64,000 nucleotides of DNA from Kluyveromyces lactis (GCF_000002515.2 NC_006040.1:1178001-1242000), one strand, 5' to 3'; counted from the stretch's first letter, positions 48,243-58,806 are shown. Made by a program: numbers and translations. The notes: generated from the sequence alone by a model not told the origin.

Positions 48243-49655
48243 TTAAAGCAAATATGAGCAAATAGCAAGCACACCATACATGATAGATGGGATCTCCATG
48301 GAAGCAGCCAATCCACTGGATTTGGAAGATGATGAAGAGGTAGAGTTACCATCAGTAGATGAAGTAGATTTAGAAGAAGAAGAAGAGGAAGTAGTACTGG
48401 AGCCAGAACCAGAAGTAGTGTTATCATCTACATCTTCCTCATCATCGTCACACATTTCCTGGGTGATGATACCGGTACCCATTGGTTCACCAGCACCGGA
48501 TTTGAAATAGATGGAAGCAGCAGATGGCATATCTGGCAAAGTGCTGTTTGATTCCCAAACACCTGCCTCGTATGAAGGACATTCGGAGTAATCGTTATCG
48601 GCGTAGTATCCACCGTCACCTGCTGGGTTTTGCACCTTTTCGAATTCGGCCTTCAAGTTATCGAAATCATCCAAAGTGGTAACAGAGTCACCATCTATTT
48701 GAACTAACCCGTACTTGTTACTCTCTTGAGAGTATTCGTAGACCAATCCTCCGGAGAACACAGAGGACATTTTGGTAGAGTAAATGGCACCGACTTCAGT
48801 GAATGGTCTTGAAGAGACGACCTCGTTACAACCGTATTCACTCAAGAAGATTGGGATCGAATAGTTCTTGTAAAGTTCCATCTTGTTGGCATAACCGGAG
48901 ACTTGGAAAGAAGACGAACCGCACCACGAGTAATCGTTAACACCGAACATATCGATTCTTGCATCGGCATCATCCCCACAGTTGAAATATTCCGCAGCCA
49001 ATTGACGGTTGGATGACACATCAGCAGCAGAGTAACCAACTGGAACAGCTCTATAATTTCTAGCCTTCATGTATTTCTTAATATCTCTAACAGTGGCCTT
49101 GACGTAAACGGCAGTATTCGTGGTATTTTCACTGTTGATAACTTCGTTACCAGCAAAGAACCCCAAAGTGTTATTGTACGAGACAAACTCGTCCACTGTG
49201 GCAAACACACTTTGCAAATAATCAGCGTTGTACGAACATTGAGGACTGATTCTAGAGATTGAAGCACCAGGAGTGTTCAAATCTAGAATCAAATAGATAC
49301 CGGCTTTTTCCAAAAGTTGCATACATTCGGTATGATCCAAGGAGTTATCGATAGTGTAAACTCTGATAGTGTTCAAACCAAGTTCTTCGAAGTATGGGAT
49401 GTCTCTTGAACAAACAGAAACGTCACCTAATGGATCAGTCAAGTTAGATGATCCACCTGGTTGATAATCGACACCACGGATGTAGAACCGGTCACCTGAT
49501 TCAGAATTGAAAAACGCATTACCATTAATTTCAATGACAGGAAGCGAGCCAGAAGTGCTATTGGTACCGCTAGATGTAGCACTATCCGTTTGTGCTAAAG
49601 CCAGACCAATGGTCAAAAGTCCAGAAACCAATGAAGAAACCTTACTGAACTTCAT
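48243..49655 (-). CDS. GAS5: beta-1,3-glucanosyltransferase Gas5 type (GH72)
   Basis: GPI-anchored enzyme that cuts and rejoins beta-1,3-glucan in the cell wall. The ATG at 49655 gives 470 residues (484 in S. cerevisiae) with a clean signal peptide (SGLLTIGLALAQ). The frame runs 18 codons further upstream but the added hydrophobic stretch is not needed. GH72 features: FYIRGVDYQPGG, acid/base Glu in FFAGNEVINS, nucleophile Glu in FLSEYGCNEV. There is no C-terminal Cys-box, as in Gas3-5. A Ser-rich stem and hydrophobic GPI signal end the protein. Confidence 0.94.
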   Translation of the reverse strand: MKFSKVSSLVSGLLTIGLALAQTDSATSSGTNSTSGSLPVIEINGNAFFNSESGDRFYIRGVDYQPGGSSNLTDPLGDVSVCSRDIPYFEELGLNTIRVYTIDNSLDHTECMQLLEKAGIYLILDLNTPGASISRISPQCSYNADYLQSVFATVDEFVSYNNTLGFFAGNEVINSENTTNTAVYVKATVRDIKKYMKARNYRAVPVGYSAADVSSNRQLAAEYFNCGDDADARIDMFGVNDYSWCGSSSFQVSGYANKMELYKNYSIPIFLSEYGCNEVVSSRPFTEVGAIYSTKMSSVFSGGLVYEYSQESNKYGLVQIDGDSVTTLDDFDNLKAEFEKVQNPAGDGGYYADNDYSECPSYEAGVWESNSTLPDMPSAASIYFKSGAGEPMGTGIITQEMCDDDEEDVDDNTTSGSGSSTTSSSSSSKSTSSTDGNSTSSSSSKSSGLAASMEIPSIMYGVLAICSYLL

Positions 49656-50116
49656 ACCAGATATATTAAAGAAAGAAAAAAGAACAATAATAACAACAAC
49701 GAAGAACAACCTAGGCCTAGTAAAGTTAGTCAGTCAGTCAATCAATGACGAAAATTGTCTCTGATGCAGTGCTTACGAGTGAACCAATATAGCCAGAATA
49801 ATATATATTTCAAGATTCTTGTATTCAGTCATTATCAGATCGATGTTATTGAAATGAATTTTTTTTTCTTTTCTCTATTTACGTTTCGTCGAGAAGATCT
49901 CTCGAAGCTCAGATTCGTTCGAGCAACGTGGAAGAATGTGTGGATTCGATGCTAAATATAGGTAAACAGAGGCAGGTAGAGAGTAAAACAGGAAAGATAT
50001 GGGTGAGAATGCCATTGGTTTATACTCGAGCGGTACAAATAGGATACAGAGATTGTTCAAACGACCTCAGGCTTGCTGACAACTGCGGGAGAGAAAAAAA
50101 TTGCAAAAAGAAAATA

Positions 50117-50189
50117 TGCTTCCAACCAGAGTCGAACTGATGATCTCCACATTACTAGTGTGGCGCCTTACCAACTTGGCCATAGAAGC
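50117..50189 (-). tRNA. tRNA-Thr (anticodon AGT)
   Basis: A 73-nt gene without intron on the minus strand. Acceptor GCTTCTA pairs with TGGAAGC (one G-T pair), the anticodon loop reads CTAGTAA, and the T arm has AGTTCGACTC. It closely matches S. cerevisiae tT(AGU). Confidence 0.96.
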
Positions 50190-50694
50190 TGTTAATTTCT
50201 TGAAAGAATGGGTGAAAATAAGCGGCTTACAGGGCACTTTGAAATCACATGCTCCTTTTAACTTTATCTATCTGACCACTCATCTCCCCATTATTAATCA
50301 CTTTGGACCAACAAGTAACTTTCTGTGTCAGTGAGAAGTAAACGTGAGACTATACTAATAATACTTTTGGAAAGGGTAGGAGTCATGTTGTGCGATAATC
50401 GTCACATAGAGTGCCACTCGAGGCAGTGTCTTATGTCAAGACTTATCAAAGAGGAAGAGACGATGACTGGTTTGGTATTTGACCATTCAAGTCACGTGGA
50501 AGTGACCTCATGACATCTTTCTTGGAGAAAAACCCATTTCTGCTGATCATACATCTCTTTAGTAGTAGTAGATGCGTATAGGGTATCTTGACCTGCGAAT
50601 TCCTTTATATCCTAGCTATATGACTCAACCTGGTGAAATATGACCTCGTCGTCACCATGTGTATCCACAGAAAACCGCTCTTTCAAGAATAGTC

Positions 50695-50766
50695 AGCGGC
50701 GTGGCGCAGTGGAAGCGCGCAGGGCTCATAACCCTGATGTCCTCGGATCGAAACCGAGCGCCGCTA
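50695..50766 (+). tRNA. initiator tRNA-Met (anticodon CAT)
   Basis: A 72-nt gene. Acceptor AGCGGCG pairs with CGCCGCT, starting with the A1-T72 pair typical of eukaryotic initiators. The anticodon loop reads CTCATAA and the T loop GGATCGAAACC carries the initiator A54/A60 pattern. S. cerevisiae has AGCGCCG...CGGCGCT; two stem pairs are swapped here and pairing is kept. Confidence 0.97.
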
Positions 50767-51114
50767 GTAATTCTTTTTTTCCTTTCTCTGAAAAAACTTC
50801 CTTTTTACCCCTCCATATACCGCATCTACAGATCCTGGGCACGGGGTCTGGTGCTATGTACACCTTCACCCACTCCAACATGCACTTCGTACCCTCACCA
50901 ACCTTTTCTCCAAGCTTTTTTACCTCTTATCTTAACGGTCTCTTGTGATTAATTTCGAAATCCACAGTTCGTAATCCACAATGACTTTGAAGAAATTGTA
51001 TATATAGGAGACTGGATCCATTGCAACAGCAACAGTTATTTATATATCATCCTTAACTTAGCTGTAGAAATATCCGACCTTGCATAGCCGACACAGCATC
51101 AGTTTCAGAAAGAG

Positions 51115-51645
51115 ATGGTCAAGGCTTATATCCACGATAACGATAGTTCCGTTGATTTCAGAGAAGACCACGACACTGGCAAGCCAGTGTCATTGGAAAA
51201 ACTAGAACAAATCGGACTCATATACAGGAAATTCGATACCCAAGAAGAAGTAGACCAGTTCGCTCAGGATAGAGACTACAAGAACAGAGATATCGTTAAC
51301 ATTACCGTCAACAGTTTCCCCGATGAGGAAACGATGATTAGCAAGTTGAACGTTTTCTACGCAGAGCATTTGCACGAGGATGAAGAAATCCGCTACTGTC
51401 TCGACGGAGAAGGGTTTTTCGACGTCAGGGATCCATTCACCGAGGAATGGATCCGTTGTAGAGTGCAAAAGGGCGATTTACTCGTGTTACCGGCCGGTAT
51501 ATACCATCGGTTCACTTTGACTTCGGACAATTACATCAAGGCATTGAGATTGTTCAAAGAAGAACCAAAATGGCTGGCTTATAACAGACCCGACGCAGAC
51601 GATAACCGTTACCGTCAAGAATATTTGACCCAAGTGGGGCTATGA
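51115..51645 (+). CDS. ADI1: acireductone dioxygenase (methionine salvage)
   Basis: Cupin metalloenzyme of 176 residues (179 in S. cerevisiae) that converts acireductone to 2-keto-4-methylthiobutyrate in the methionine salvage pathway. Metal ligands are visible in EHLHEDEEIRYCLDG (two His and one Glu) and the later His of GIYHRFTL. FDVRDPFTEEWIRCRV and KALRLFKEEPKWLAYNRP are conserved. It is followed on the same strand by ANY1, as YMR009W/YMR010W. A 9-bp hairpin is in the variable N-terminal part. Confidence 0.98.
   Translation: MVKAYIHDNDSSVDFREDHDTGKPVSLEKLEQIGLIYRKFDTQEEVDQFAQDRDYKNRDIVNITVNSFPDEETMISKLNVFYAEHLHEDEEIRYCLDGEGFFDVRDPFTEEWIRCRVQKGDLLVLPAGIYHRFTLTSDNYIKALRLFKEEPKWLAYNRPDADDNRYRQEYLTQVGL
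51172..51191. repeat. perfect hairpin, 9-bp arms, inside ADI1
   Basis: The arm GACACTGGC, loop AA, and exact reverse complement. It encodes DTGKPVS, in a segment that differs from S. cerevisiae Adi1. Confidence 0.85.
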
Positions 51646-52052
51646 CTTGGGTGTATGTAGTAGATGCATATGTAGTTGCTCTCTCTCTATGTATCGGTTT
51701 GAAGGCTTAGGCCGATGAGATGGCGGGGTAACCATATTTCAAGCCTTTGTACGCCTATATTTAAATTCCAGTTCTATAATGGAAGCAACAAATAGTTCCA
51801 GGTACGATGATGATTTCATTGAAATAGAAAGGCCAGAGCTTACTGTGTATCTGTTTCAAGCGTTGATTAGTTTGCTAGATAGTCCAGAAACTGGTATTCT
51901 AGGCAATGCCTCATAGGAGCTTTTTCTTGTTTTGAAAATTGTGTTTGTGTGTGTTTTGTTTTGTTATATGGTTATAGCAGAGAAAGAGAACTAGAGTGAT
52001 TGCCAGCATCGTTTAAAAACAATCTACAAAGTAACTCTCTTTTAATCAGCAG
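51646..52052. other. ADI1 / ANY1 intergenic region
   Basis: A 407-bp stretch between tandem plus-strand genes with no recognised feature. Confidence 0.5.
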
Positions 52053-53135
52053 ATGGAGATTGCCAAGCGAATAGTCGAGGCTGCTGCAGAAGCAGCCTCA
52101 GATGATGCTTCTGAAGGTTATTTCTCCAAGATTGATCAATTTTATATTCCAGAATGGCTTACGATGCAGTTTGTTGCCAACAATCTAATCAGTTTTACAC
52201 CGTTATTCTCGTATGGTACTACAGTTCTTGCAATTCATAAGTCTCAGACTTCGTTGGGATTTTCCCTGGATATCTGTGCTACGATGCTTATTGCAAGTAT
52301 ATTGAGAGTTTCTTATTATTTGATTACACCATATGAAATTACGTTGTTAAGACAGTCGATAGTGATGATCTTGATCCAACTAATATTGTTGAAAGTTGCA
52401 TTAAACTATAGGCCAGAAGATGCTAAATATGAAAATTTGGAGCCTGTGGAGACGTTATCGGAATTGTTGCAGGACGTATGGGAACAGTATTTCCCAGCTA
52501 ATCCGTTCGATGTGTATAGCACCGATTGGAAACCATTGTTAAAATCGTTGTCCTGGAAAAACTTGCTGGGATTTGGATACAAGATCGTACTAGTGTGTGT
52601 CTATAAGTTTTTGAAGTTCTTTGATCCTAGTTTCAAGAGGTTCAAAGGTTTCTGGCAATGGAATGACGACTTGATGTATTGGAAATTCCTTTTAGTTTTC
52701 GGATCGTTACAATTCTTCATTACACTGATCATCTCAAAAGTTTTCAATTGGGAAAGTTTTTCACAATGGATCGGGTCGCTGATAGGATCTCTGGGTCTTT
52801 TCATAGAGTCGTTGTTGCCATTACCTCAAATATCAATTTTCTACAAGTTGAAATCAGTCCAAGGTTTCAAATTGATTATCTTGGTAAGTTGGTTATGCGG
52901 TGATATCTTAAAAATCTCTTACTTGGTGTTTGGCGCGAGTAATATCTCCGTCATATTCCTATGTTTTGGGCTTTTCCAAATGTCTTTGGACATTTACATT
53001 GCATGTCAGTACATTTACTACAAATACTATTACCCTTCATTGAGACACGATGAAGAGAATCCGGAGATCATGAGCTCGAAAGAGGAATTAGAATTAAGAG
53101 ATCTATCATCTTTACAGAAGGAAATGATACTTTGA
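52053..53135 (+). CDS. ANY1: Any1/Cfs1-like PQ-loop membrane protein
   Basis: A 360-residue multi-spanning protein (405 in S. cerevisiae YMR010W). Two PQ-loop-type regions are visible: residues about 40-110 (LISFTPLFSYGTTVLAIHKSQTSLGFS) and about 230-320 (LPLPQISIFYKLKSVQGF). In S. cerevisiae its loss bypasses the need for phospholipid flippases in endosome-Golgi traffic, and it has been linked to scrambling. The acidic N-terminus (VEAAAEAASDDASEG) includes a hairpin-encoded stretch. The gene order ADI1-ANY1 is conserved. Confidence 0.92.
   Translation: MEIAKRIVEAAAEAASDDASEGYFSKIDQFYIPEWLTMQFVANNLISFTPLFSYGTTVLAIHKSQTSLGFSLDICATMLIASILRVSYYLITPYEITLLRQSIVMILIQLILLKVALNYRPEDAKYENLEPVETLSELLQDVWEQYFPANPFDVYSTDWKPLLKSLSWKNLLGFGYKIVLVCVYKFLKFFDPSFKRFKGFWQWNDDLMYWKFLLVFGSLQFFITLIISKVFNWESFSQWIGSLIGSLGLFIESLLPLPQISIFYKLKSVQGFKLIILVSWLCGDILKISYLVFGASNISVIFLCFGLFQMSLDIYIACQYIYYKYYYPSLRHDEENPEIMSSKEELELRDLSSLQKEMIL
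52077..52099. repeat. perfect hairpin, 9-bp arms, inside ANY1
   Basis: The arm GAGGCTGCT, loop GCAGA, and exact reverse complement, within the first 16 codons of ANY1, encoding EAAAEAAS. Confidence 0.85.
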
Positions 53136-53372
53136 AAATTATAATCCTCAATTTTGCCCTCCTCCCCACTACAAATTCTTTGCATACTATCCTTCGATAC
53201 CATATCACTTCGTATATGACACCACCACAATAGTAACTTCATTCGTCTGGTAGTTTTTCTGTATATATACATATTATGTGTCCATACTGAATTAAATATA
53301 TACAAGTTAGATACACTTCAGTACAATCTATCAGAAGCTTTTTTACAGTTGTATTAGTAGTAGTAGGTTCTA

Positions 53373-55487
53373 TTATTTTTGGTTCCACATCACTTTTTTA
53401 ACGTTTCGATCAGAAGCGGTCTTCCTTCCTTCATTTTTCGTTGATATTGCTCGAAGCATAGCTTGCAAAGTAGAGATATCACTGCTGTCACGAGGTCCTG
53501 ATTCCTCTTCTTTACCGTTCATTAATTTGAACATACTACTTCGTACGGATTCAAAATCATTATCTGAACGTTTTGTGGCATCGGTGCTTTGTACTCTCAA
53601 GAGATTCAATTGTTCTTTCAAGAATTTCTGGTAATATGCGTTGGATCGTTGATCAATCCCCAGTTGCTGTACGTTGAACTTTACTTTCCAGTCCTCAACC
53701 TCAGCTGGATAATGGAAGTAAGGATGTATCCAATTTGAAGAGCTGTTGCTGATGAATTTGTTAACATATTTTTTCATTTCTGTTGAGAAGTCGTTGTAAT
53801 AGGGAATGTTGGAAGTATTGGCTTTAAAGTTATTGTCAAATTCGTGCTTCGCGTAAACTGCAAAACAAGTGGTCTTTTGGGCCAATTCTTCATGAAGTTC
53901 CTCAAGTTCAGAGATGTAGTCTTCGACAACTTCATTGTCAGCCTGAAGTATTACTTTCTGAAGCTTCATACTCTCAATGGCTTTCAATTCGGACGATTCC
54001 AATGGAGTCACAAAAATGAGTAAACAAGGTTCTTTATTTTTAGTAATCGGGCATTTTGGAACTGTCTTCATTGTTATTCTTGCATGCTGGTGTTTAGAAA
54101 GACCTGCTTCAACTGTCTTGAGGAAAGACGAAAGGAATTGCATGCTAATATTAAACTCAGCTTCACCGATTCTTTGTGATATTTCAAATTGATTTGTCTC
54201 ATGATGATGCTGAGTGACTAGTTTCTCCTCACCGTATAATAATTTAAGTAGACGATCTCTGACCTTGAAATCTTCTCTGGTCTTGGTATCCACGTTAGAG
54301 TGTAAGATATAGTTCATCTCCTCTTGGGGAATATATTGGAACCCAAAAATCTTGGAGATATTGTGATAGGCGACAAAGATACCATCCATATCACCGATTC
54401 TAGCCTGTAAGGAATATTTGAGCATAGTGCTTCTTATCAGTTCATAGAACTCCCTTTCAAAGGATTCAAACTTCCCAAACCGTTTATTAATCTCATATGC
54501 AGTATAGTTTTCATTATTCTCCACATGGAACAAATCATGCCTCACTGCAGCTACAGCTCTTGTTTTCAAGTCGAAAACACCAGTTCCAGGTAGTTTTGGA
54601 TCCCATGCATCTAGTTGCGATCTCAATACGAAGTCACCGATCGTGGCATAATGATAGTGGTCCACAGATTTCTGAGGTTTGACGTTATCGAAATTCTTAT
54701 TGAAAATGCTATTAAATTCACTCTTTTCCGTGGTAAGTAATGCCTCCAAACAATGACCTAGTTTGGATAGAATGATATCCCTATTGATAGATTTATCACT
54801 CGAAATAGAGAATTTGTTTCCCCCTTTCTCAGCCCTCTTCAAGATAAATGCGGTAGCTGTACGAGCACCTAATGTGAACGTACTATGTTGCGGATGAATC
54901 GTCTTTGTTAACTGTTCTAAATTCAGAGGCCTGAAATTAGATATGAGAAAGTGAAGCTGGGAGAGTATACCTGTCATAGAACTCGTAGAAGAGCAATACT
55001 TCTTATCCATTTCCCTAGTAATATTTCTCAACCTAACGTCATCAGATGGTGAGATAAACGGCGCGATACTATCAAAGTTAAAATCTTCAACTCGAATAAC
55101 GTACTCCAAGAACGGTGTGAAATTGAACACGTTAGTTCTTTCATCTCGTAGCGGTACAATGTTCATAGGTTGATAAAGGCATCTAGCCAAGGAATGCTGC
55201 AATCTTGGAGGTTTGGAAGTATCACCTGTTATATTCTTGGGAACTTCTGTCAATCTATCCTGGAAGGCCTTGAAACTGAGATCAGAAGTCTTTATACTTG
55301 AATGTCCTCTCTTAGTGTTAGAACCAGCAGTGTTTAAATTATCCTGTGGGGTTTGCCTGATAATGGCGACTTTCGATGCTAATATACCAGCATCTTCGAA
55401 AGTACCGCTTGCTGCCTTTGAGGAATTATTAGCCTTGTGAGATTTCCTAGAAGCATACCTCAACACACCGTATCTATATCGTAGCAT
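53373..55487 (-). CDS. PET127: mitochondrial RNA-processing protein Pet127
   Basis: A 704-residue protein (800 in S. cerevisiae) of the mitochondrial inner membrane, needed for 5' processing and decay of mitochondrial transcripts. The N-terminus is basic with few acidic residues (MLRYRYGVLRYASRKSHK), as in a transit peptide. The conserved core contains QPMNIVPLRDERTNVFNFTP and a PD-(D/E)XK-like centre with SQLDAWDPKLPGTGVFDLKTR. The tail is shorter than in S. cerevisiae. It is adjacent to ERP4 in S. cerevisiae; here three genes separate them. Confidence 0.94.
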   Translation of the reverse strand: MLRYRYGVLRYASRKSHKANNSSKAASGTFEDAGILASKVAIIRQTPQDNLNTAGSNTKRGHSSIKTSDLSFKAFQDRLTEVPKNITGDTSKPPRLQHSLARCLYQPMNIVPLRDERTNVFNFTPFLEYVIRVEDFNFDSIAPFISPSDDVRLRNITREMDKKYCSSTSSMTGILSQLHFLISNFRPLNLEQLTKTIHPQHSTFTLGARTATAFILKRAEKGGNKFSISSDKSINRDIILSKLGHCLEALLTTEKSEFNSIFNKNFDNVKPQKSVDHYHYATIGDFVLRSQLDAWDPKLPGTGVFDLKTRAVAAVRHDLFHVENNENYTAYEINKRFGKFESFEREFYELIRSTMLKYSLQARIGDMDGIFVAYHNISKIFGFQYIPQEEMNYILHSNVDTKTREDFKVRDRLLKLLYGEEKLVTQHHHETNQFEISQRIGEAEFNISMQFLSSFLKTVEAGLSKHQHARITMKTVPKCPITKNKEPCLLIFVTPLESSELKAIESMKLQKVILQADNEVVEDYISELEELHEELAQKTTCFAVYAKHEFDNNFKANTSNIPYYNDFSTEMKKYVNKFISNSSSNWIHPYFHYPAEVEDWKVKFNVQQLGIDQRSNAYYQKFLKEQLNLLRVQSTDATKRSDNDFESVRSSMFKLMNGKEEESGPRDSSDISTLQAMLRAISTKNEGRKTASDRNVKKVMWNQK

Positions 55488-56321
55488 GCTTACAGATAAA
55501 AGGCTCTATTGCAGGCGGATAATAGCCAGTTGCCTGATGCTTACTCTTTGATTCATGATTAGTGATTTTATCGAAAGCGATGAGATGGAAGTTGTGTTTC
55601 TTTTCTTTGATTTCAATGCTGAGAGACAAGGTAGAAATCACTATAATGGAGCGAGTACCAGAGTTCCGTGTAATTTAGACATTGTTTAGAGGTAGTTACT
55701 ATTAATGTTAATGTTAGACGTGGAATGGCACACGTATGTACACCTGTGTTCATTAAGAGGACATGTAGTCTGGAGAGATTTCAATGAAAATCACGTGATC
55801 ACGAACAGAGTAAACACTACAGAGCTGGCCGGAAACCCCGTCTAAAGCTCCTCAGGTTTCAGTATCCATCAAATATCTAATCTACCAAACTAGAGAGCAT
55901 CTTTAGTACCCTAGTTTACCTCTACTACAAATAACCGGCCTTCAAGGAACATTCAAACCTTAATCGGTCATATCGGGTCTCGAGACATAAACCAGGAACA
56001 TCAGCAACCAGGAGTCCTAGTTCTCAGAGGATACGTCCTCGAATCATACCGTCTTGGTCGCAATACGACATCAATCAAACATCCTTTGCTGACTATCACC
56101 TCCTCACTTTCAAAATAGTGATCTCCGTTGAACCTTTGGACCGTTGCTGCAATCAACGCATGACTTTCCCCGGATTATTTAAATAGAAACGAGTATAAAT
56201 AGAGAAGGGAACAATTCATTCATAGATTAGAAGGACCTGGTTCTCGAGAGCAGAAACCATTTCCCACTTGATATTGTCTAAACACAAAAAGATATAATAC
56301 AGATTAATACCCGATCGCAAT
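55488..56321. other. divergent promoter region, PET127 / AIM17
   Basis: An 834-bp region between divergent genes, with TCACGTGA at 55791-55798. Nothing else recognised. Confidence 0.55.
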
Positions 56322-57584
56322 ATGCTACGTAGAAGTGCGCTAAATCGAGCGTTTGTTAGATTTTACTCCTTGGATAAGGGCAAGGGAAGCAAGATTATAG
56401 GACGTGAGGTGACTCAGTATGGAATTACAGTTAAGTTTCAACAGCAGGGACAAGTCAAGGAACAGTACTTGGACCATTTATTACTAAGGGACGCTAGTCA
56501 AAGTCCCAAATCGGTAGATCCGATTTCTAGCCAGAAGCTTTTCACCACAGGATCTTTATTGATTGATCGTGGTCGGCCCTTGGAACCAATCCAGCCAGGA
56601 ATTGCTGATATAGTAGACGAAGGTCAAGGTTTATATGTTCATTGGAACGATGGTGATCAATTTACTTACACGAGTGAGTATTTGCAGTCATTGGTTGGAG
56701 AAAGTGTGTCCATTAAGAAGTATGATCCTAAAGTTTGGAACCAAGAAATTGTGAGCAAACCGGATTTTTTATCCGCACTAAGCATCGATTACCATTCATA
56801 CATGGATCCACACGATGAATCCAGTCTTTTTGAAACGATCAAGAAGCTCGACCAATATGGTATAGGGCTAGTGACCGATATCCCAGACGAGGCAGCTACC
56901 AATTACAGCGAATGGTTTGTTCAGATGATCTGCGAACGAATCGGACACGTAAGAACCACTTTTTATGGGGAGCTTTTCGATGTGAAAAACCAAGCTTCAC
57001 AGGCTAACAACATCGCTTATACTGCGAAACCTCTGCCTTTACATATGGATTTGCTATATTTGGAGAATATTCCAGGTTGGCAATTGTTGCATTGTATCAA
57101 GAATAGCGAAGGTTTGGAAGAGAACGGACAGAACTACTTCGTTGACTCATTGGGAGCGTTGAACTACATTAAAAATAAGGATCCCAGTGTATTAAAGGCA
57201 TTGGAAACGATTCCTATCACTTATCATTATAGAAGAGATGATAAAAGGTACTACCAGCAAAGACCTTTAGTAGAGCACAAGAAGTATGAAACAGTGGTCA
57301 ATTATTCACCACCATTCCAAGGACCATTCAATCTCAAAGATATCACTGATATTCCACTCTTGAACCAGTTCAAGAAAGGTTTATACATGTTCGAAGAGTA
57401 CATTAACGATCCGAAGAACCAATTCCAGATCAAATTACCGGAGAATTCCTGTGTCATCTTCCACAACAGAAGAATTTTGCATGCTAGGAGACAATTTGAC
57501 GGTGAGAGATGGTTAAAGGGTTGCTATTTGGATGCTGATACGTTCTCATCGAAATTGTCGTATCTATATGAAAAGTTTAATTAG
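56322..57584 (+). CDS. AIM17: Aim17-like mitochondrial 2-oxoglutarate/Fe(II) dioxygenase (gamma-butyrobetaine hydroxylase family)
   Basis: A 420-residue member of the BBOX/TMLHE family (465 in S. cerevisiae). The basic N-terminus MLRRSALNRAFVRFYS looks like a transit peptide. Fe(II) ligands fit H241-x-D243 in PLPLHMDLLYLENIPGWQ and H387 in IFHNRRILHARR; the 2-oxoglutarate-binding Arg is expected just after. The N-terminal 130 residues form the zinc-type accessory region in relatives, although I do not see its usual cysteines. The S. cerevisiae substrate is unknown. It is directly followed by SPO11, as YHL021C/YHL022C. Confidence 0.9.
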   Translation: MLRRSALNRAFVRFYSLDKGKGSKIIGREVTQYGITVKFQQQGQVKEQYLDHLLLRDASQSPKSVDPISSQKLFTTGSLLIDRGRPLEPIQPGIADIVDEGQGLYVHWNDGDQFTYTSEYLQSLVGESVSIKKYDPKVWNQEIVSKPDFLSALSIDYHSYMDPHDESSLFETIKKLDQYGIGLVTDIPDEAATNYSEWFVQMICERIGHVRTTFYGELFDVKNQASQANNIAYTAKPLPLHMDLLYLENIPGWQLLHCIKNSEGLEENGQNYFVDSLGALNYIKNKDPSVLKALETIPITYHYRRDDKRYYQQRPLVEHKKYETVVNYSPPFQGPFNLKDITDIPLLNQFKKGLYMFEEYINDPKNQFQIKLPENSCVIFHNRRILHARRQFDGERWLKGCYLDADTFSSKLSYLYEKFN

Positions 57585-57600
57585 TAGTAAGTATAATTAA

Positions 57601-58806
57601 ATGAATGTCAACTCTTACCAGCCACTTTCACAAAAGATCCCTGGAACGAATCAAGCTAAGCATCTCACCATGAGTCTCAGAACGTTAATGGGCGAATGCT
57701 ATTCGAGAATGAAGTTGAAGGAAAGGATGATACCTGAATCCCGAGTCGTTGAGTTCAGCGAAGTGGAATCTGAAGAAGAGTGTCAGCGGCAAATAACAAA
57801 CAATATGAGGTTCATCAGACTAGCGTTGAAGGAACATGCAATCCCCATCACCGTGGTGTTTAATGGCAGTATTACCAAGAGGAAACGATGTGAAGAAGGT
57901 TCAGGTGGTAAGTTGTTAAGATGGAGGTACCCTGAATTTGCAAACACCAAGAAGAAGTGCAGTAAGGTCCCACAATTGTTGCAATTATTACATATATTAA
58001 ACGAGCGAATCAAGACAAAGAAGAATACTACGACGGTAAGAGATATATACTATGGGAATATCGAACTGTTCGAATCGCAACAGATGGTTGAAATGCTATT
58101 CCAGAGAATCGAAGCCATGTTTAATGTCGAGAAACTGTTCTTCAACGTGGTTTCCACTCAAAAAGGTTTAATATACAGTGGACCACGGTTGCAAATAGGT
58201 TCACAGCTGTTCCACGCAGAGTGTCAATTGGTGCCATATGACCAGGGAGAAATGATCGTACAACAAAACCAACAACTCAAAGTAATCGTTCTTGAGAAAG
58301 ACGCAATTTTCCAACAGTTGATTCAGTGTCAAGAAATGATAAAAGATTGGATCATAGTAACGGGTAAAGGCTACCCAGACCATCTATCTAGAGAACTACT
58401 ACACAAGCTGGATTTGAGTCTACAGGGGAATGTACAATTTCATATCTTTACAGATTCCGATCCGTACGGAATCGATATCGTAACGAAATATATGGTAAAA
58501 TGTCCCAGACTCATTCACAAGGGCGTATTGCTAAACCAATTGATCACAAGAAACACCGAATCTAATTCCATGTTAGTATTGCTACCGTTATCATTGAGAG
58601 ATGCGACATTTGCCATGGGTTTAATACGACGTTTATGTAAAGAAGAAGAAGAAGAAGAAGGAAGTGTCAGGAAACACACGATGCGACAGAATTTGAAATA
58701 TGAAGTACAACGGCAGTTGTTCTTTCAAAGAAAGGGCGAAATGAACGTTGTGAACAACGGCAATGTACAGCAGTACTTCAAGTGGATGTACAGCAGGATA
58801 CACTAG
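57601..58806 (+). CDS. SPO11: meiotic double-strand-break transesterase Spo11
   Basis: Topoisomerase VI-A-like protein of 401 residues (398 in S. cerevisiae) that makes the DNA breaks starting meiotic recombination. The catalytic Tyr is probably Y151 in VRDIYYGNIELFE (S. cerevisiae Y135 in VRDIFYSNVELFQ). The Toprim domain has IIVTGKGYPDHLSRELL and the metal-binding TDSDPYGIDI. The tail ERQLFFQRKGEMN-like block is conserved. Only 16 bp separate the AIM17 stop from this ATG. Other in-frame ATGs at codons 24 and 30 are possible starts. Confidence 0.95.
   Translation: MNVNSYQPLSQKIPGTNQAKHLTMSLRTLMGECYSRMKLKERMIPESRVVEFSEVESEEECQRQITNNMRFIRLALKEHAIPITVVFNGSITKRKRCEEGSGGKLLRWRYPEFANTKKKCSKVPQLLQLLHILNERIKTKKNTTTVRDIYYGNIELFESQQMVEMLFQRIEAMFNVEKLFFNVVSTQKGLIYSGPRLQIGSQLFHAECQLVPYDQGEMIVQQNQQLKVIVLEKDAIFQQLIQCQEMIKDWIIVTGKGYPDHLSRELLHKLDLSLQGNVQFHIFTDSDPYGIDIVTKYMVKCPRLIHKGVLLNQLITRNTESNSMLVLLPLSLRDATFAMGLIRRLCKEEEEEEGSVRKHTMRQNLKYEVQRQLFFQRKGEMNVVNNGNVQQYFKWMYSRIH

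Larger units (their letters stand above)
49656..51114. other. GAS5 / ADI1 divergent region with two tRNA genes
   Basis: A 1.46-kb region holding tRNA-Thr and initiator tRNA-Met. A TCACGTG at 50492-50498 is a Cbf1-type site, which would suit the methionine-salvage gene ADI1 but lies beyond the tRNA gene. No protein gene seen. Confidence 0.6.

Noticed and set aside
22151-55798. Other TCACGTG motifs (22151, 28625, 31261, 50492, 55791) as further centromere CDEI elements
   Set aside because: None is followed by a long AT-rich block and a TTCCGAA core on the same strand; they fit Cbf1-type promoter sites or chance.
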